NCBI GenBank assembly: GCA_947591245.1
Contig: CANQCY010000015.1
Coordinates: 1 to 45,066, forward strand
DNA: 45,066 nt
DNA from: an uncultured Lachnospiraceae bacterium
GTDB taxonomy: Bacteria; Bacillota; Clostridia; Lachnospirales; Lachnospiraceae
Reading direction: 5' to 3'
The position numbers and the translations under genes were made by a program. This document shows, one piece after another, positions 18,340-26,939 of the stretch (within the stretch, counting starts at the first letter, position 1; each line of letters starts with the position of its first letter). The notes under the pieces were generated by a model. That model ran no database searches, was not told the origin of the DNA, and was given only the letters and a program-made list of their open reading frames with translations.

Positions 18340-19368
18340 CTAATCTGTTATAAGCATGGCGTCTCCGAAACTGAAGAAGCGATATCCCTCCCGAACCGCT
18401 TCTTCATAGGCGCGAAGAATAAATTCCCTGCCCGCCAAGGCGGAAACCAGCATCAAAAGCGTCGATTCCGGCAAATGAAAATTCGTGAGCAGAGCGTCCG
18501 TAATGCGGAACTGATAACCGGGATAAATGAAAATGTCGGTATCTCCCCGCGCCGCTCTCAACAGCCCGTTTTCATCCGCCGCAGACTCGACCGTCCGGCA
18601 GCTCGTCGTTCCGACGCAGACGATACGCCCGCCCTCCCGCCTCGCCCGGTTGATCTTTTCCGCTTCTCCCGGTTCGATAAAATAATGCTCCGAATGCATA
18701 TGGTGCTTCGACGCGTCCTCCTCCTTAACCGGACGAAACGTACCGAGACCTACATGCAGCGTCACATTTGCCACGATTACGCCCTTTTCCTCAATTCTGC
18801 GGAACAGATCTTCCGTAAAATGAAGGCCGGCGGTAGGCGCGGCGGCAGAACCGTCATAACGGGCATACACAGTCTGGTACCGGTTCTTGTCCTCAAGCTT
18901 GTGGGTAATATAGGGCGGCAGCGGCATCTGTCCGAGTTCATCCAGAATTTCTTCAAAAATCCCATCATAAAAAAACCGGATCAGCCGGGTTCCATCTTCC
19001 AGCGCCGCAGTAATCTCGCCCCGGAGAAGCCCCCCGCCAAACACGATCCGCGTACCGGGCCTTGCCTTTTTCCCCGGCTTCACGAGAGTCTCCCACGTAT
19101 CACCGCTTCTCCTTTTCAGTAAGAGAAATTCAATCGCTGCTCCTGTCTCTTCTTTCGTTCCGAACAGTCTTGCCGGAATGACTTTTGTATTATTTCTCAC
19201 AAGGCAGTCTCCGGCCTCCAAATAATGCACAATATCCGTAAACACCCTGTGCTCGATCTCTCTCGTTTTTTTATGGAGAACCATGAGCCGGGATGCGCTC
19301 CTGTCTGCGAGCGGATCCTGGGCGATCTGTTCCTTTGGCAGTTCAAAATAAAAATCACTTGTTTTCAC
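18340..19368 (-). CDS. queA: tRNA preQ1(34) S-adenosylmethionine ribosyltransferase-isomerase
   Basis: Penultimate step of queuosine synthesis: transfers and rearranges the ribosyl moiety of SAM onto preQ1 at tRNA position 34. Family blocks are complete: [19 protein letters not shown] at the N-terminus, [13 protein letters not shown], the [14 protein letters not shown] and [14 protein letters not shown] blocks, and [19 protein letters not shown]. The start is set at GTG 19368, giving the usual MKTSDF-type N-terminus with GGAGG five bases upstream; ATGs at 19380 and 19422 would add atypical residues. The 342-residue length is right. It is transcribed from the divergent promoter region shared with ppx and leads into the lipid kinase gene. 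Confidence 0.95.
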   Translation of the reverse strand: MKTSDFYFELPKEQIAQDPLADRSASRLMVLHKKTREIEHRVFTDIVHYLEAGDCLVRNNTKVIPARLFGTKEETGAAIEFLLLKRRSGDTWETLVKPGKKARPGTRIVFGGGLLRGEITAALEDGTRLIRFFYDGIFEEILDELGQMPLPPYITHKLEDKNRYQTVYARYDGSAAAPTAGLHFTEDLFRRIEEKGVIVANVTLHVGLGTFRPVKEEDASKHHMHSEHYFIEPGEAEKINRARREGGRIVCVGTTSCRTVESAADENGLLRAARGDTDIFIYPGYQFRITDALLTNFHLPESTLLMLVSALAGREFILRAYEEAVREGYRFFSFGDAMLITD

Positions 19369-19426
19369 GCTTTCCTCCATCCGCGCACGTCCTCTGCGCA
19401 TTCGTTTCACTGCTAAATTCATTTAT

Positions 19427-19455
19427 ATCATATATGATAATACAAATCTTTGCAA
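19427..19455 (-). promoter_or_regulatory. Sigma-A promoter for queA-lipid kinase
   Basis: Minus strand TTGCAA (19450-19455), a 17-base spacer and TATGAT (19427-19432). The -10 box lies in a perfect palindrome, ATCATATATGAT, that could be an operator. The -35 hexamer is itself palindromic. Confidence 0.75.
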
Positions 19456-19463
19456 TAAAATAC

Positions 19464-19492
19464 TGGCGATTTTAATAAAATAATAGTACAAT
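19464..19492 (+). promoter_or_regulatory. Possible promoter for ppx-ppk1
   Basis: Plus strand TACAAT (19487-19492) has TGGCGA at 17 bases upstream (19464-19469; only 3/6). An alternative uses the palindromic TTGCAA at 19450-19455 with TAATAA at 19473. The exact pair is uncertain; the region is the only space for a promoter. Confidence 0.4.
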
Positions 19493-19542
19493 GGAAATAT
19501 ACTTAACTATTACTTCCTTTCAGAAAGGAGAGGCAACCTGTT

Positions 19543-21042
19543 ATGGCTATTAATACTTATGCTGCTATTGACGTCGGCTCCAGCGTACTCGCAATGAAAA
19601 TTTTTGAGATTTCAAAAGCGCACGGCGTCGTGGAGATCACGCATATAAGACACGAATTGTCACTGGGATCGGATGTTTTTGCATACGGGCTGGTCTCATA
19701 CAAGACAATATCTGAAATGTGCCGCATTCTAAAAGATTTCAAAAATATTATGAACGAATACAAAGTCGCCTCCTACCACGCCTATGGCACGGATGCGCTG
19801 CGCGAGGCGTCCAACCGCCTTGTCGTACTGGATCAGATCAAGCTTCAGGCGGACATCCGCATCCGAATTCTCAGCAACAGCGAGGAACGCTTTCTGTATT
19901 ACCGGGCGACGTTCATGAAAGAAAATATTTTGGCTGATTTAGCGGATGAAGGCGCGCTGATCGCAGACATCAGCGCCGGCAGCGTACAGTTTTCCATTTT
20001 CAGCCAAGACACGCTTGCCTTCACCCAGAAACTGAAACTGGGAGCATCCCGCATAAGCGGGATCCTTCACTCGCTGGAACCGGAGGTATCAAGCTATTAT
20101 GAGCTAATATCCGAATATATGGAGAAAGATCTGACCACTTTTCACAGCATGTATCTTGCGGACAAAAAAATATCCCATATCATAACCGTAGGAACCAAAA
20201 TCCCGGAACTCCGGCATTCGCTCATGAAATCGGACAAGGGCTTCACCGGTACGATTTCCCGCAAAGAATACTCAAAGCTCGATTTTGCCGCCATACTGGG
20301 AAATGAGCCGCCGGAACTGGTCATTCCAACCCTTCTTCTTCTCCGGAAAATTGCCTCGCTTACGAAATGCGACGATCTGTACCTGTCCGAAACCGATCTG
20401 TGCGACTGCATAGCCGCTGAATACGCTGTGAAAAAGGAACGCATCAATACGAACCACGATTTTACGAAAGACATCATTGCCACCGCCAAAAACATCGCCC
20501 TCCGCTATGGGGTAGATATGAATCATGTTGACAATGTTTCGTACTTTGCGACTGAAATTTACGACAGCATCCGGAAGCTTCACGGGCTCGGCAAGCGGGA
20601 GCGCCTGCTTCTGCAAATCGGCGTGATCCTGCACAGCTGCGGCGCCTATATCAACATGAGCCAGACGCGGGAAAATTCCTACAAGATTATCATGAGTACG
20701 GAAATTATAGGAATTTCCCATAAAGAGCGGGTTATCATCGCCAATATCGTCCGCTACAACAATGAATATTTTCCTATGTATGAAGAAATCGAGGACGAAA
20801 TCACCAGGGATGAGTATATCACGATCGTCAAGCTCTGTTCCCTGCTGAGGCTGGCAAATGTACTGGACAAAAGCAACACTCAGAAAATCAAGCGCGTAAG
20901 CGTAACGCTGCATGAAAATTCGCTGCTTATCGCCGCTTACACAATAGAAGATATCACACTGGAGATCGGATTGTTCCATCAAAAGGCTAATGTATTTGAG
21001 GAAGTGTTCGGCATACGTCCGGTGTTGAAAAAGAAAAAATAA
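19543..21042 (+). CDS. ppx: Ppx/GppA-family phosphatase (exopolyphosphatase or pppGpp hydrolase)
   Basis: Hydrolyses polyphosphate ends or pppGpp in the cytoplasm. The N-terminal ASKHA half shows AAIDVGSSVLAMKIFE (7-22), a YGTDALREASNR block (82-93), LSNSEERFLYY (108-118) and a DISAGSVQFSIFS block (143-155). The catalytic Glu is expected in SNSEER, as in the family. The C-terminal third is an HD-like domain (LLLQIGVILHSCGAYINMS ... ISHKERVIIANIVRYN). The usual DIGGGSTE glycine triplet reads DISAGSVQ, a notable divergence that could alter activity. AGAAAGGAGAGG precedes the ATG. It sits seven bases before the ppk1 leader, so synthesis and breakdown enzymes are co-transcribed. Ppx versus GppA specificity is open. 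Confidence 0.88.
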   Translation: MAINTYAAIDVGSSVLAMKIFEISKAHGVVEITHIRHELSLGSDVFAYGLVSYKTISEMCRILKDFKNIMNEYKVASYHAYGTDALREASNRLVVLDQIKLQADIRIRILSNSEERFLYYRATFMKENILADLADEGALIADISAGSVQFSIFSQDTLAFTQKLKLGASRISGILHSLEPEVSSYYELISEYMEKDLTTFHSMYLADKKISHIITVGTKIPELRHSLMKSDKGFTGTISRKEYSKLDFAAILGNEPPELVIPTLLLLRKIASLTKCDDLYLSETDLCDCIAAEYAVKKERINTNHDFTKDIIATAKNIALRYGVDMNHVDNVSYFATEIYDSIRKLHGLGKRERLLLQIGVILHSCGAYINMSQTRENSYKIIMSTEIIGISHKERVIIANIVRYNNEYFPMYEEIEDEITRDEYITIVKLCSLLRLANVLDKSNTQKIKRVSVTLHENSLLIAAYTIEDITLEIGLFHQKANVFEEVFGIRPVLKKKK

Positions 21043-21055
21043 GGAGAGGATGCAT

Positions 21056-23143
21056 ATGACCAAGTTTTATAACAGAGAATTAAGCTGGCTTGGATTTAAT
21101 TATCGAATTTTATCCGAGGCAAAAGACAAAACCTTACCGCTTATGGAACGTCTTAAATTTTTAAGCATTACCGCCTCCAATCTGGATGAATTTATTATGA
21201 TCCGGATTGCTTCATTGAAGGATATGGTACACGCCAAATATACAAAAAAGGATATTGCCGGACTGACGCCGTGTGAGCAGCTGGAAGCCATATCGCAGGG
21301 CACCCACCAGCTCGTGGAAGCGCAGTACAACACATACAACCGCTCATTCCTGCCGGCGCTCAAGCGCCAGGGGCTGAAAATAGTAACGCAATATGAAAAT
21401 CTGACGAAAGAACAGGCCGCCTATGTCGACCGCTACTTTCAAAAAGAAGTTTATCCGGTGCTTACCCCGATGGCGGTGGATTCTTCCCGTCCTTTTCCGC
21501 TGATCCGCAATAAATCGCTGAATATTGCCGCCCTTCTTGTGGATAAAAAAAGAAAAGGCGCCATCGACTTTGCGACAGTCCAAGTACCTTCCGTGCTGCC
21601 GCGCGTTGTTTCCATCCCGTCGGAAACGGAAAATGAAACTGCCGTCATCCTTCTGGAGCAGATTATAGAAAAGAACATACAGAAACTATTTTTGAATTAT
21701 AAAGTTGTCGCCGCCTCTCCGTACCGCATTATGCGAAACGCCGACCTGACGATTGACGAAGATGAGGCCGCAGATCTCCTGATTGAAATTGAAAAACAGA
21801 TCAAAAAGAGGCAGTGGGGAGAAGTCATCCATCTGGAGCTGGAGTCCGGCATCGACAAACGGCTTTTGAAAATCTTGAAAAAAGAACTCCAGATTGCGGA
21901 AGAAGATATTTTCCGGATTAATGGTCCGTTAGACCTTACATTTCTTATGAAAATATACGATATGGACGGCTACGACCACTTGAAAAATGAGCCGTTCCAT
22001 CCGCAGCCGCCGAAAAACCTTGATATGAACCGGGATTTGTTTGAACAGATCCGTCAGGGCGACATCCTTCTGCACCACCCGTATGAAACCTTCGATCCGG
22101 TAGTCAATTTTGTGCGCCTCGCAGCAAAAGACCCGGACGTGCTCGCCATTAAGCAGACGCTCTACCGTGTCAGCAGCCATTCGCCGATCATCGCTTCTCT
22201 TGCGCAGGCCGCGGAAAACGGCAAACAGGTGACGGTTCTCGTAGAACTGAAAGCGCGCTTTGACGAGGAAAATAATATCGTATGGGCGCGCAAACTGGAA
22301 AAAGCCGGCTGTCACGTTATTTACGGTCTGGTCGGTCTGAAAACGCACAGCAAGATCACCCTTATCGTGCGCCGGGAGGAGGACGGCATCCGCCGCTATG
22401 TCCATCTCGGCACCGGCAACTACAACGACTCGACGGCGAAGCTTTACACCGATATGGGTATGTTTACGTGCAAACGCCAATTCGGAGAAGATGCAACCGC
22501 CGTCTTTAACATGCTGTCCGGCTACTCGGAACCGCTTGTCTGGAATAAGCTCTCTCTTGCCCCAAACTGGCTGAGAGACAAATTTGTCTCGCTCATTAAC
22601 CGCGAAAAAGATAACGCCCTGAACAATAAACCGGCAAAAATCATTGCCAAAATGAACTCTCTGTGCGACGCCGGTATCATAAAAGCGCTTTACGAGGCAT
22701 CCGCCGCCGGCGTCGAGATCGAGCTGATCGTGCGCGGTATATGCTGCCTCAAGCAGGGAATCAAGGGAATGAGCGAAACCATCCATGTCCGTTCCATCGT
22801 GGGAACTTTCTTGGAACATGCGCGTATTTTCTACTTTGAAAATGACGGAAAACCGGAAATATTTATGGGAAGCGCCGACTGGATGCCGAGAAACCTCGAC
22901 AAGCGCGTGGAAATCCTCTTTCCCGTAGAAGATGAAAAACTCAAAGCCCAGATCATGCACATTCTGGACGTTCAGCTTTCCGACAATCTGAAAGCCCATA
23001 TTCTCCAGCCGGATGATGTGATCGACAAAGAAAAAGACAGCCCCGTACACATATACGGTGGGATTTATAAAAAAGCGGAACGCCGTGGGAAACCGCCGAT
23101 CGGTTCTCAGATGACATTCTGCGAAGAAGCAAAGAAAAAATAG
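21056..23143 (+). CDS. ppk1: Polyphosphate kinase 1
   Basis: Reversibly polymerises the gamma-phosphate of ATP into inorganic polyphosphate. The N-terminal RELSWLGFNYRIL and ITASNLDEFIMIRIASL blocks, the middle KQTLYRVSSHSPI segment and the C-terminal VRGICCLKQGI and MGSADWMPRNLDKRVEIL blocks are all conserved. The two active-site histidines are present: His431 (GLKTHSK, the phosphorylated one) and His588 (TFLEHARIFYF). The ATG at 21056 is preferred because AAGGAGAGG is optimally spaced; an ATG at 21050 is too close. The 695-residue length matches the family. It forms an operon with ppx and ends in a GC-rich inverted-repeat zone shared with rnhA. Confidence 0.96.
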   Translation: MTKFYNRELSWLGFNYRILSEAKDKTLPLMERLKFLSITASNLDEFIMIRIASLKDMVHAKYTKKDIAGLTPCEQLEAISQGTHQLVEAQYNTYNRSFLPALKRQGLKIVTQYENLTKEQAAYVDRYFQKEVYPVLTPMAVDSSRPFPLIRNKSLNIAALLVDKKRKGAIDFATVQVPSVLPRVVSIPSETENETAVILLEQIIEKNIQKLFLNYKVVAASPYRIMRNADLTIDEDEAADLLIEIEKQIKKRQWGEVIHLELESGIDKRLLKILKKELQIAEEDIFRINGPLDLTFLMKIYDMDGYDHLKNEPFHPQPPKNLDMNRDLFEQIRQGDILLHHPYETFDPVVNFVRLAAKDPDVLAIKQTLYRVSSHSPIIASLAQAAENGKQVTVLVELKARFDEENNIVWARKLEKAGCHVIYGLVGLKTHSKITLIVRREEDGIRRYVHLGTGNYNDSTAKLYTDMGMFTCKRQFGEDATAVFNMLSGYSEPLVWNKLSLAPNWLRDKFVSLINREKDNALNNKPAKIIAKMNSLCDAGIIKALYEASAAGVEIELIVRGICCLKQGIKGMSETIHVRSIVGTFLEHARIFYFENDGKPEIFMGSADWMPRNLDKRVEILFPVEDEKLKAQIMHILDVQLSDNLKAHILQPDDVIDKEKDSPVHIYGGIYKKAERRGKPPIGSQMTFCEEAKKK

Positions 23144-23162
23144 AGATGCGAAGAGAGCGGGA

Positions 23163-23221
23163 CGCCGCTTGCGGCGCCTTTCGAGAGGCTGCGCGACGAG
23201 GTTTTACGAATCCGCAGCCTC
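23163..23221. terminator. Inverted repeats between convergent ppk1 and rnhA
   Basis: Two hairpins: CGCCGC-TT-GCGGCG (23163-23176), followed on the plus strand by CCTTTCG, and GAGGCTGCG/CGCAGCCTC (23185-23193 and 23213-23221, 9 bp perfect, 19-nt loop), which overlaps the last codons of rnhA. T runs are short, so a bidirectional terminator is plausible but not certain. Confidence 0.4.
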
Positions 23222-23854
23222 TTTCGCATTTATCGCACTCTTTGCCAGTTGATCTGCCATATCATTATATTTGTCCCCGGAGTGTCCCTTTACTTTGACA
23301 AAATGAATTTCAATCTCATGCCGAATCGATTCATAATAATCTTTATATGCTTTTGTTCCCTCCCTGTTTGTTTTCCACTCGCCGAGACACCACGAAGCAA
23401 TCCCCTGATAATCATGATAAATGCTGAGCTTTTTTATGCCAAGCTCCACCGCCTTTCTCATCGCCGTTTCGGCTCCGAGTATCTCTCCCGCCACGTTCCG
23501 CATAGAAGCGAGCTCAGGGTTTTCCCCTTTCTGCGCGATTCGAATCTCTTCGTTTCCTACCAGAAATACAATCCCGCAGCTATAGTCTTTTGTCTCTGCA
23601 TTGTAGCTTCCGTCCACATATGCGACCGCTTCCCCATGTCCCGGCAAAACCGCCTCATCCGGCGAAATGGCCCCATCCGGCACAGATGCTTCCCCAGCAT
23701 TGCCATTTACATACCGCCGCGCCTCCTCCATGCTGGAAAAACTCTTATGGAGCGCCCCCGCATAGCCGTCCACCTGGGCTTTGCATTCTTCCCATGTCAG
23801 ATATACGCCGGGCGTTTTTCCCGCCTTGACTGCGTAATATTTCTTTTTTGCCAT
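23204..23854 (-). CDS. rnhA: Ribonuclease HI with N-terminal hybrid-binding domain
   Basis: Cleaves RNA in RNA-DNA hybrids. Residues 1-50 form the caulimovirus-viroplasmin-like hybrid-binding domain (KYYAVKAGKTPGVYLTWEEC; SFSSMEEARRYV) seen in eukaryotic RNase H1 and many Firmicutes. A short linker leads to the catalytic domain (about 75-210). Catalytic acids are visible: Asp81 (AYVDGSYN), Glu124 (VAGEILGAE), Asp148 (IYHDYQGI) and Asp201 (MADQLAK), with His191 in VKGHSGD. The 216-residue length is typical. CCGGAGAG lies about ten bases before the ATG. It converges on ppk1 and is followed upstream by a membrane-protein gene with a 46-base gap. Confidence 0.93.
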   Translation of the reverse strand: MAKKKYYAVKAGKTPGVYLTWEECKAQVDGYAGALHKSFSSMEEARRYVNGNAGEASVPDGAISPDEAVLPGHGEAVAYVDGSYNAETKDYSCGIVFLVGNEEIRIAQKGENPELASMRNVAGEILGAETAMRKAVELGIKKLSIYHDYQGIASWCLGEWKTNREGTKAYKDYYESIRHEIEIHFVKVKGHSGDKYNDMADQLAKSAINAKEAADS

Positions 23855-23900
23855 ACAAATTCACTCTCCGGTTCTCAGATTTCCGGGTATTTATCCAGTC

Positions 23901-24725
23901 TCACGATCCGCGCCCTTCCTTCATGCCGCGTATCGCTGCGAGCGGATTTGGCTCCACTACGCCATGGCGGAACCAATGGTACAAAATAGCTCCCGCGCCG
24001 CCGGCAAGCGCCGTATAAACGACAATATAGGAAACATCATAGGCGGTCTTGCTGTCGCCATCGAAGATCTGCCGCAATATTATATTGATAAGTATCACGC
24101 CTCCATACAGGCAGATGACGGAGATCCACGCCTTTTTGTTTTCGTTTTGCAAATAAAAGCTTCCCATAATCAGAGTGATGGCAAAAATGATTACAAACAT
24201 AACAAGACATTTATACATGCCTGTAAACGCCGTCGCAGCCGAGCGTTCCAAAATCAGCCGTTTAATATCATCCGACCCCTGATAACTCCCATTATTAATT
24301 TGTATCGAATAATAGATATCGCGCACATAGAGAGCAATATATTCAACGGTTGTCTTCCCAAGCGAAAAACCGATTCCCACCGCCGCGCTTCTGTACAGAG
24401 AGCGCTGCTTCTGATTTGTCAGGTAAATCCCCCAGAACAAACTAAGCGCCGTACATGCCACGCCGCACAGCATTCCCAAAAAATTGACGGCAAAAGTGCG
24501 GAATCCTCCGCTTCCGAAAATCGGAATCCAATTCACAAGCACCACAAGAAATACAGAAAGTACGGATTGCCACACATATCCGAGAAAGCCATAGGCAACC
24601 GCACCCGAAAGCCCCGTTTCAATCTTGCTGGAACGCTTTTTCAACATGAGCAGCGGAATTGCCATAGCCGTGATGCTCAACAGTATGCACGCTGCCATCG
24701 ATACTATTTTTGCCATAGAAACCAT
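23901..24725 (-). CDS. Polytopic membrane protein of unknown function
   Basis: A 274-residue integral membrane protein with about seven hydrophobic helices (roughly 8-28, 40-65, 75-100, 112-130, 165-188, 200-215 and 230-248). The N-terminal layout (short helix, LKKRSS loop, GAVAYGFLGYVWQSVL) and the GIGFSLGKTTVEYIALYV segment faintly recall YhfC-type putative intramembrane proteases, but I cannot confirm that family. No transport motif or signal peptide is seen. It has its own strong promoter starting at the end of the upstream MacB-like gene, so it may be expressed separately from that operon. GAGGGAAAATAG precedes the ATG. Confidence 0.8.
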   Translation of the reverse strand: MVSMAKIVSMAACILLSITAMAIPLLMLKKRSSKIETGLSGAVAYGFLGYVWQSVLSVFLVVLVNWIPIFGSGGFRTFAVNFLGMLCGVACTALSLFWGIYLTNQKQRSLYRSAAVGIGFSLGKTTVEYIALYVRDIYYSIQINNGSYQGSDDIKRLILERSAATAFTGMYKCLVMFVIIFAITLIMGSFYLQNENKKAWISVICLYGGVILINIILRQIFDGDSKTAYDVSYIVVYTALAGGAGAILYHWFRHGVVEPNPLAAIRGMKEGRGS

Positions 24726-24792
24726 AACTATTTTCCCTCACCGGTACAGACTATTGTAATAAAGACCTCTGTCTCGCTAAACTTTTATAGTC

Positions 24793-24821
24793 ATTTTACT
24801 TCCCAAAAGAGATTTTGTCAA
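24793..24821 (-). promoter_or_regulatory. Sigma-A promoter for the polytopic membrane protein gene
   Basis: Minus strand TTGACA (24816-24821), a 17-base spacer and TAAAAT (24793-24798), 11/12 consensus. The -35 box abuts the stop codon of the upstream gene (24822). A further TACAAT occurs downstream but lacks a partner. Confidence 0.82.
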
Positions 24822-25376
24822 TCAATTCCATGCGTTTATTTCCTGTTTATACTGCCACGCCTTTTCTGCATCATCGCACAGGACCGCCGCATGAGTCAGC
24901 TTTTCCCCGGCATCTGGCTTCACCTCGCACACACAGGCCTCTTCCTCCTGAAATTCCACTCCCGCAACAATATATTCCGTTCCGCCTACCTGCACCTTCC
25001 GACCTGCGACGTCCGTGCTTCCGAACAATACATACGCCGTTTTGTTCCCGAGAAGGCATTTCCCCGCGTCGTCGGCGCGCAAACCATTGGCGTCCGGGAA
25101 TAGGGCGGCTGAATTTCCTGCAATCCGGTATACTGACGCCCTCGTCTGCCGCCGGAACTCCTGATTTTCCACGATCTGCGCCTTTTTCCTGCGCCAGAGC
25201 GCGCACGATTCCATTTTATTCTGCATTTCTTCGCTGTAATGCACCGGAGTCTCCAGCTTCCATTTTACTGCGTCGGGGCGGGATATCTGCTCCCTGACCC
25301 AAACTCCGGCAACGCCGGCGAGCGCTCCGAGCGCCGCGCAAAGCAGGAAAAAATGCAAAATACTGCGGCTATTCAT
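24822..25376 (-). CDS. Membrane-anchored protein resembling a lone MacB-type extracellular domain
   Basis: A 184-residue protein: one N-terminal membrane anchor (about 6-27; FFLLCAALGALAGVAGV), then an extracytoplasmic domain. The segment AYVLFGSTDVAGRKVQVGGT followed by EYIVAGVEF closely matches the small-lobe signature of MacB-type ABC permeases (LFG-x-D-x-x-G-x-x-V-x-x-G-x-x-x-V-V-G-V). The FtsX membrane domain that normally follows is absent, and no MacB ATPase lies in the window. It starts within the last codons of the adaptor gene (8-nt overlap, ATGAATAG), indicating coupled translation. It could be a reduced permease remnant that kept its expression, or a dedicated partner of the adaptor. 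The MacB resemblance is by eye. Confidence 0.7.
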   Translation of the reverse strand: MNSRSILHFFLLCAALGALAGVAGVWVREQISRPDAVKWKLETPVHYSEEMQNKMESCALWRRKKAQIVENQEFRRQTRASVYRIAGNSAALFPDANGLRADDAGKCLLGNKTAYVLFGSTDVAGRKVQVGGTEYIVAGVEFQEEEACVCEVKPDAGEKLTHAAVLCDDAEKAWQYKQEINAWN

Positions 25377-26922
25377 CTCCCTCCGCCATCCGCACGCGAC
25401 CGCCCGGCTTTAATTCCCGATCGGAAGCAACAACGATCTGTTCTTCCGATTCGAGCGGCGCTCCCTTTAGTGCGGCAAACTCATCATTTTTGTCAACGAC
25501 CTCCACTTTCCGCTTTTCCACGCTGTACTCCCTGCCCAGAAACGTCTCCTGTTCCCGTAGAACGAGCACATATTTCTCCGTTCCTGACAAATACAGCCCG
25601 GATACCGGAACATAACAATCCCAGCGGTCGGATTCCGACTTTACCTTCATCGTACCGATTTCCCCCTCAGCAATCTGCTGATCCGACACCTCAGCGCTCA
25701 CCTCATACCCTCCGTCCTTATTGGATTTTATACCGGTTATAGCAACCCCCTCCTTTTTGATGATTCCCTCCTGAAAACTCAAGCTCACCTCATCCCCTAC
25801 ATTCAACTGCTTTCTCTGGTCGCTGTCAATGCTAGCCGTAAACCGGAAGCCTCCTGATGCGTCCCGATAAACAATGCTCGCTCCGTCCGGCGTATTCTCG
25901 CCCACAGAGACGGCAATCCGCTCGATCACCCCATCCCTCTCGCACAAGACCCGTCCTTTGTTTTTCAGCAGCTGCTCATACTCTTTTATCTTTCGGCTCT
26001 TTTGCGATATCTTGTCCCGAATCCTCTCTTCCGTGCCCTGATCTGAAGCATCGGGAGCGGCGCCGCCATCTGGCTCCGCATATTCCGCATCCTCATTGTC
26101 CCTTTCATACTGCCTCTTCTGCTGGCTGAGCTGCTCGCGCCTGTTCTCTCTGGCGTCGAGGAGCGCCTCCCGTGCCGTTCGGCACGCATCCTCCAACGCC
26201 TTCTTTCCCTGCCTCCACTCTTTCTTTGCAGCGGATTCAAACGTAGAAGAAAAAATAGAAAACGCCTCCTGTTCTTCCTTAGCGGCTCCCTGCTTTTCGG
26301 CGGCCGCGCGAAGCGTCAGATATTCCTGACTGCTATTTTCCGCATCCTCCCAATACCTTTCCCACGATGGATATAAAGAAAGCTCCTTTGCCGCGCTGCG
26401 GTATTGTTCTTTTACCTTTTGTATCTCTTTCCTCAGCGAAGCGTCTAACGTCTGAGCGTCCTCTTTCTGGCGTTTTTTTCGCCTCCGCTTCTCTTCTTTC
26501 CGCTCCCTTGCCTCCCGTTCCCGCTCTTCTTCTTCTTTCCTCCGCTCCCTGTCCTGTTTCTGAAGCTCCTTTTCCAATTCGCTGATTTCGCTTCGTATAG
26601 CGCCTGTTTTTTTCCGTATATCCTCCCCGTCAAGCCGGAATAACGTTTCTCCCTTCTTCACCGTGTCGCCCTCTTCTACGCATACTTTCCGAACCCGGAT
26701 CCCCCCTGCCGCAACTACCGCTTTCCGTGAAATTGCCTGCACCGTCCCAACCGCCTCAAAGCCATGCGAAATCGAGCCGGATTGCGCCTCTGCCACCGTG
26801 ACCTGAGGCATTCGGTACGCATATATTCCGCGGGATGCAGCCGTACAGGCAAGCATGAAGATCAGAAATCCGGCAAACGCGCGCATCACCTTCCCGCGAA
26901 ATTTTTTTACCTTATTCACCAT
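25369..26922 (-). CDS. HlyD/MacA-like membrane fusion (adaptor) protein with long coiled coil
   Basis: A 517-residue adaptor of the efflux membrane-fusion type. A membrane anchor (about 13-34) precedes a split lipoyl/barrel-sandwich domain: the first half is VRKVCVEEGDTVKKGETLFRL (about 77-97) and the second is GRVLCERDGVIERIAVSVGE (about 335-354). Between them lies an exceptionally charged coiled coil (about 105-330) rich in Glu, Arg and Lys. Beta-barrel and membrane-proximal domains complete the protein (QLNVGDEVSLSFQ; VPVSGLYLSGTEKYVLVL). In Gram-positive bacteria such adaptors usually serve MacB-type ABC exporters. Here it follows sugar-type permeases by 17 bases and overlaps a MacB-like fragment, an odd pairing. 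The start has AAAGGCGG upstream. Confidence 0.85.
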   Translation of the reverse strand: MVNKVKKFRGKVMRAFAGFLIFMLACTAASRGIYAYRMPQVTVAEAQSGSISHGFEAVGTVQAISRKAVVAAGGIRVRKVCVEEGDTVKKGETLFRLDGEDIRKKTGAIRSEISELEKELQKQDRERRKEEEEREREARERKEEKRRRKKRQKEDAQTLDASLRKEIQKVKEQYRSAAKELSLYPSWERYWEDAENSSQEYLTLRAAAEKQGAAKEEQEAFSIFSSTFESAAKKEWRQGKKALEDACRTAREALLDARENRREQLSQQKRQYERDNEDAEYAEPDGGAAPDASDQGTEERIRDKISQKSRKIKEYEQLLKNKGRVLCERDGVIERIAVSVGENTPDGASIVYRDASGGFRFTASIDSDQRKQLNVGDEVSLSFQEGIIKKEGVAITGIKSNKDGGYEVSAEVSDQQIAEGEIGTMKVKSESDRWDCYVPVSGLYLSGTEKYVLVLREQETFLGREYSVEKRKVEVVDKNDEFAALKGAPLESEEQIVVASDRELKPGGRVRMAEGDE

Positions 26923-26939
26923 TCACTACCGCCTTTCTT

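Noticed and set aside
21929-23050. Long minus-strand frame opposite ppk1
   Set aside because: The plus strand carries every PPK1 motif with correct spacing; the antisense frame has no supporting signal.
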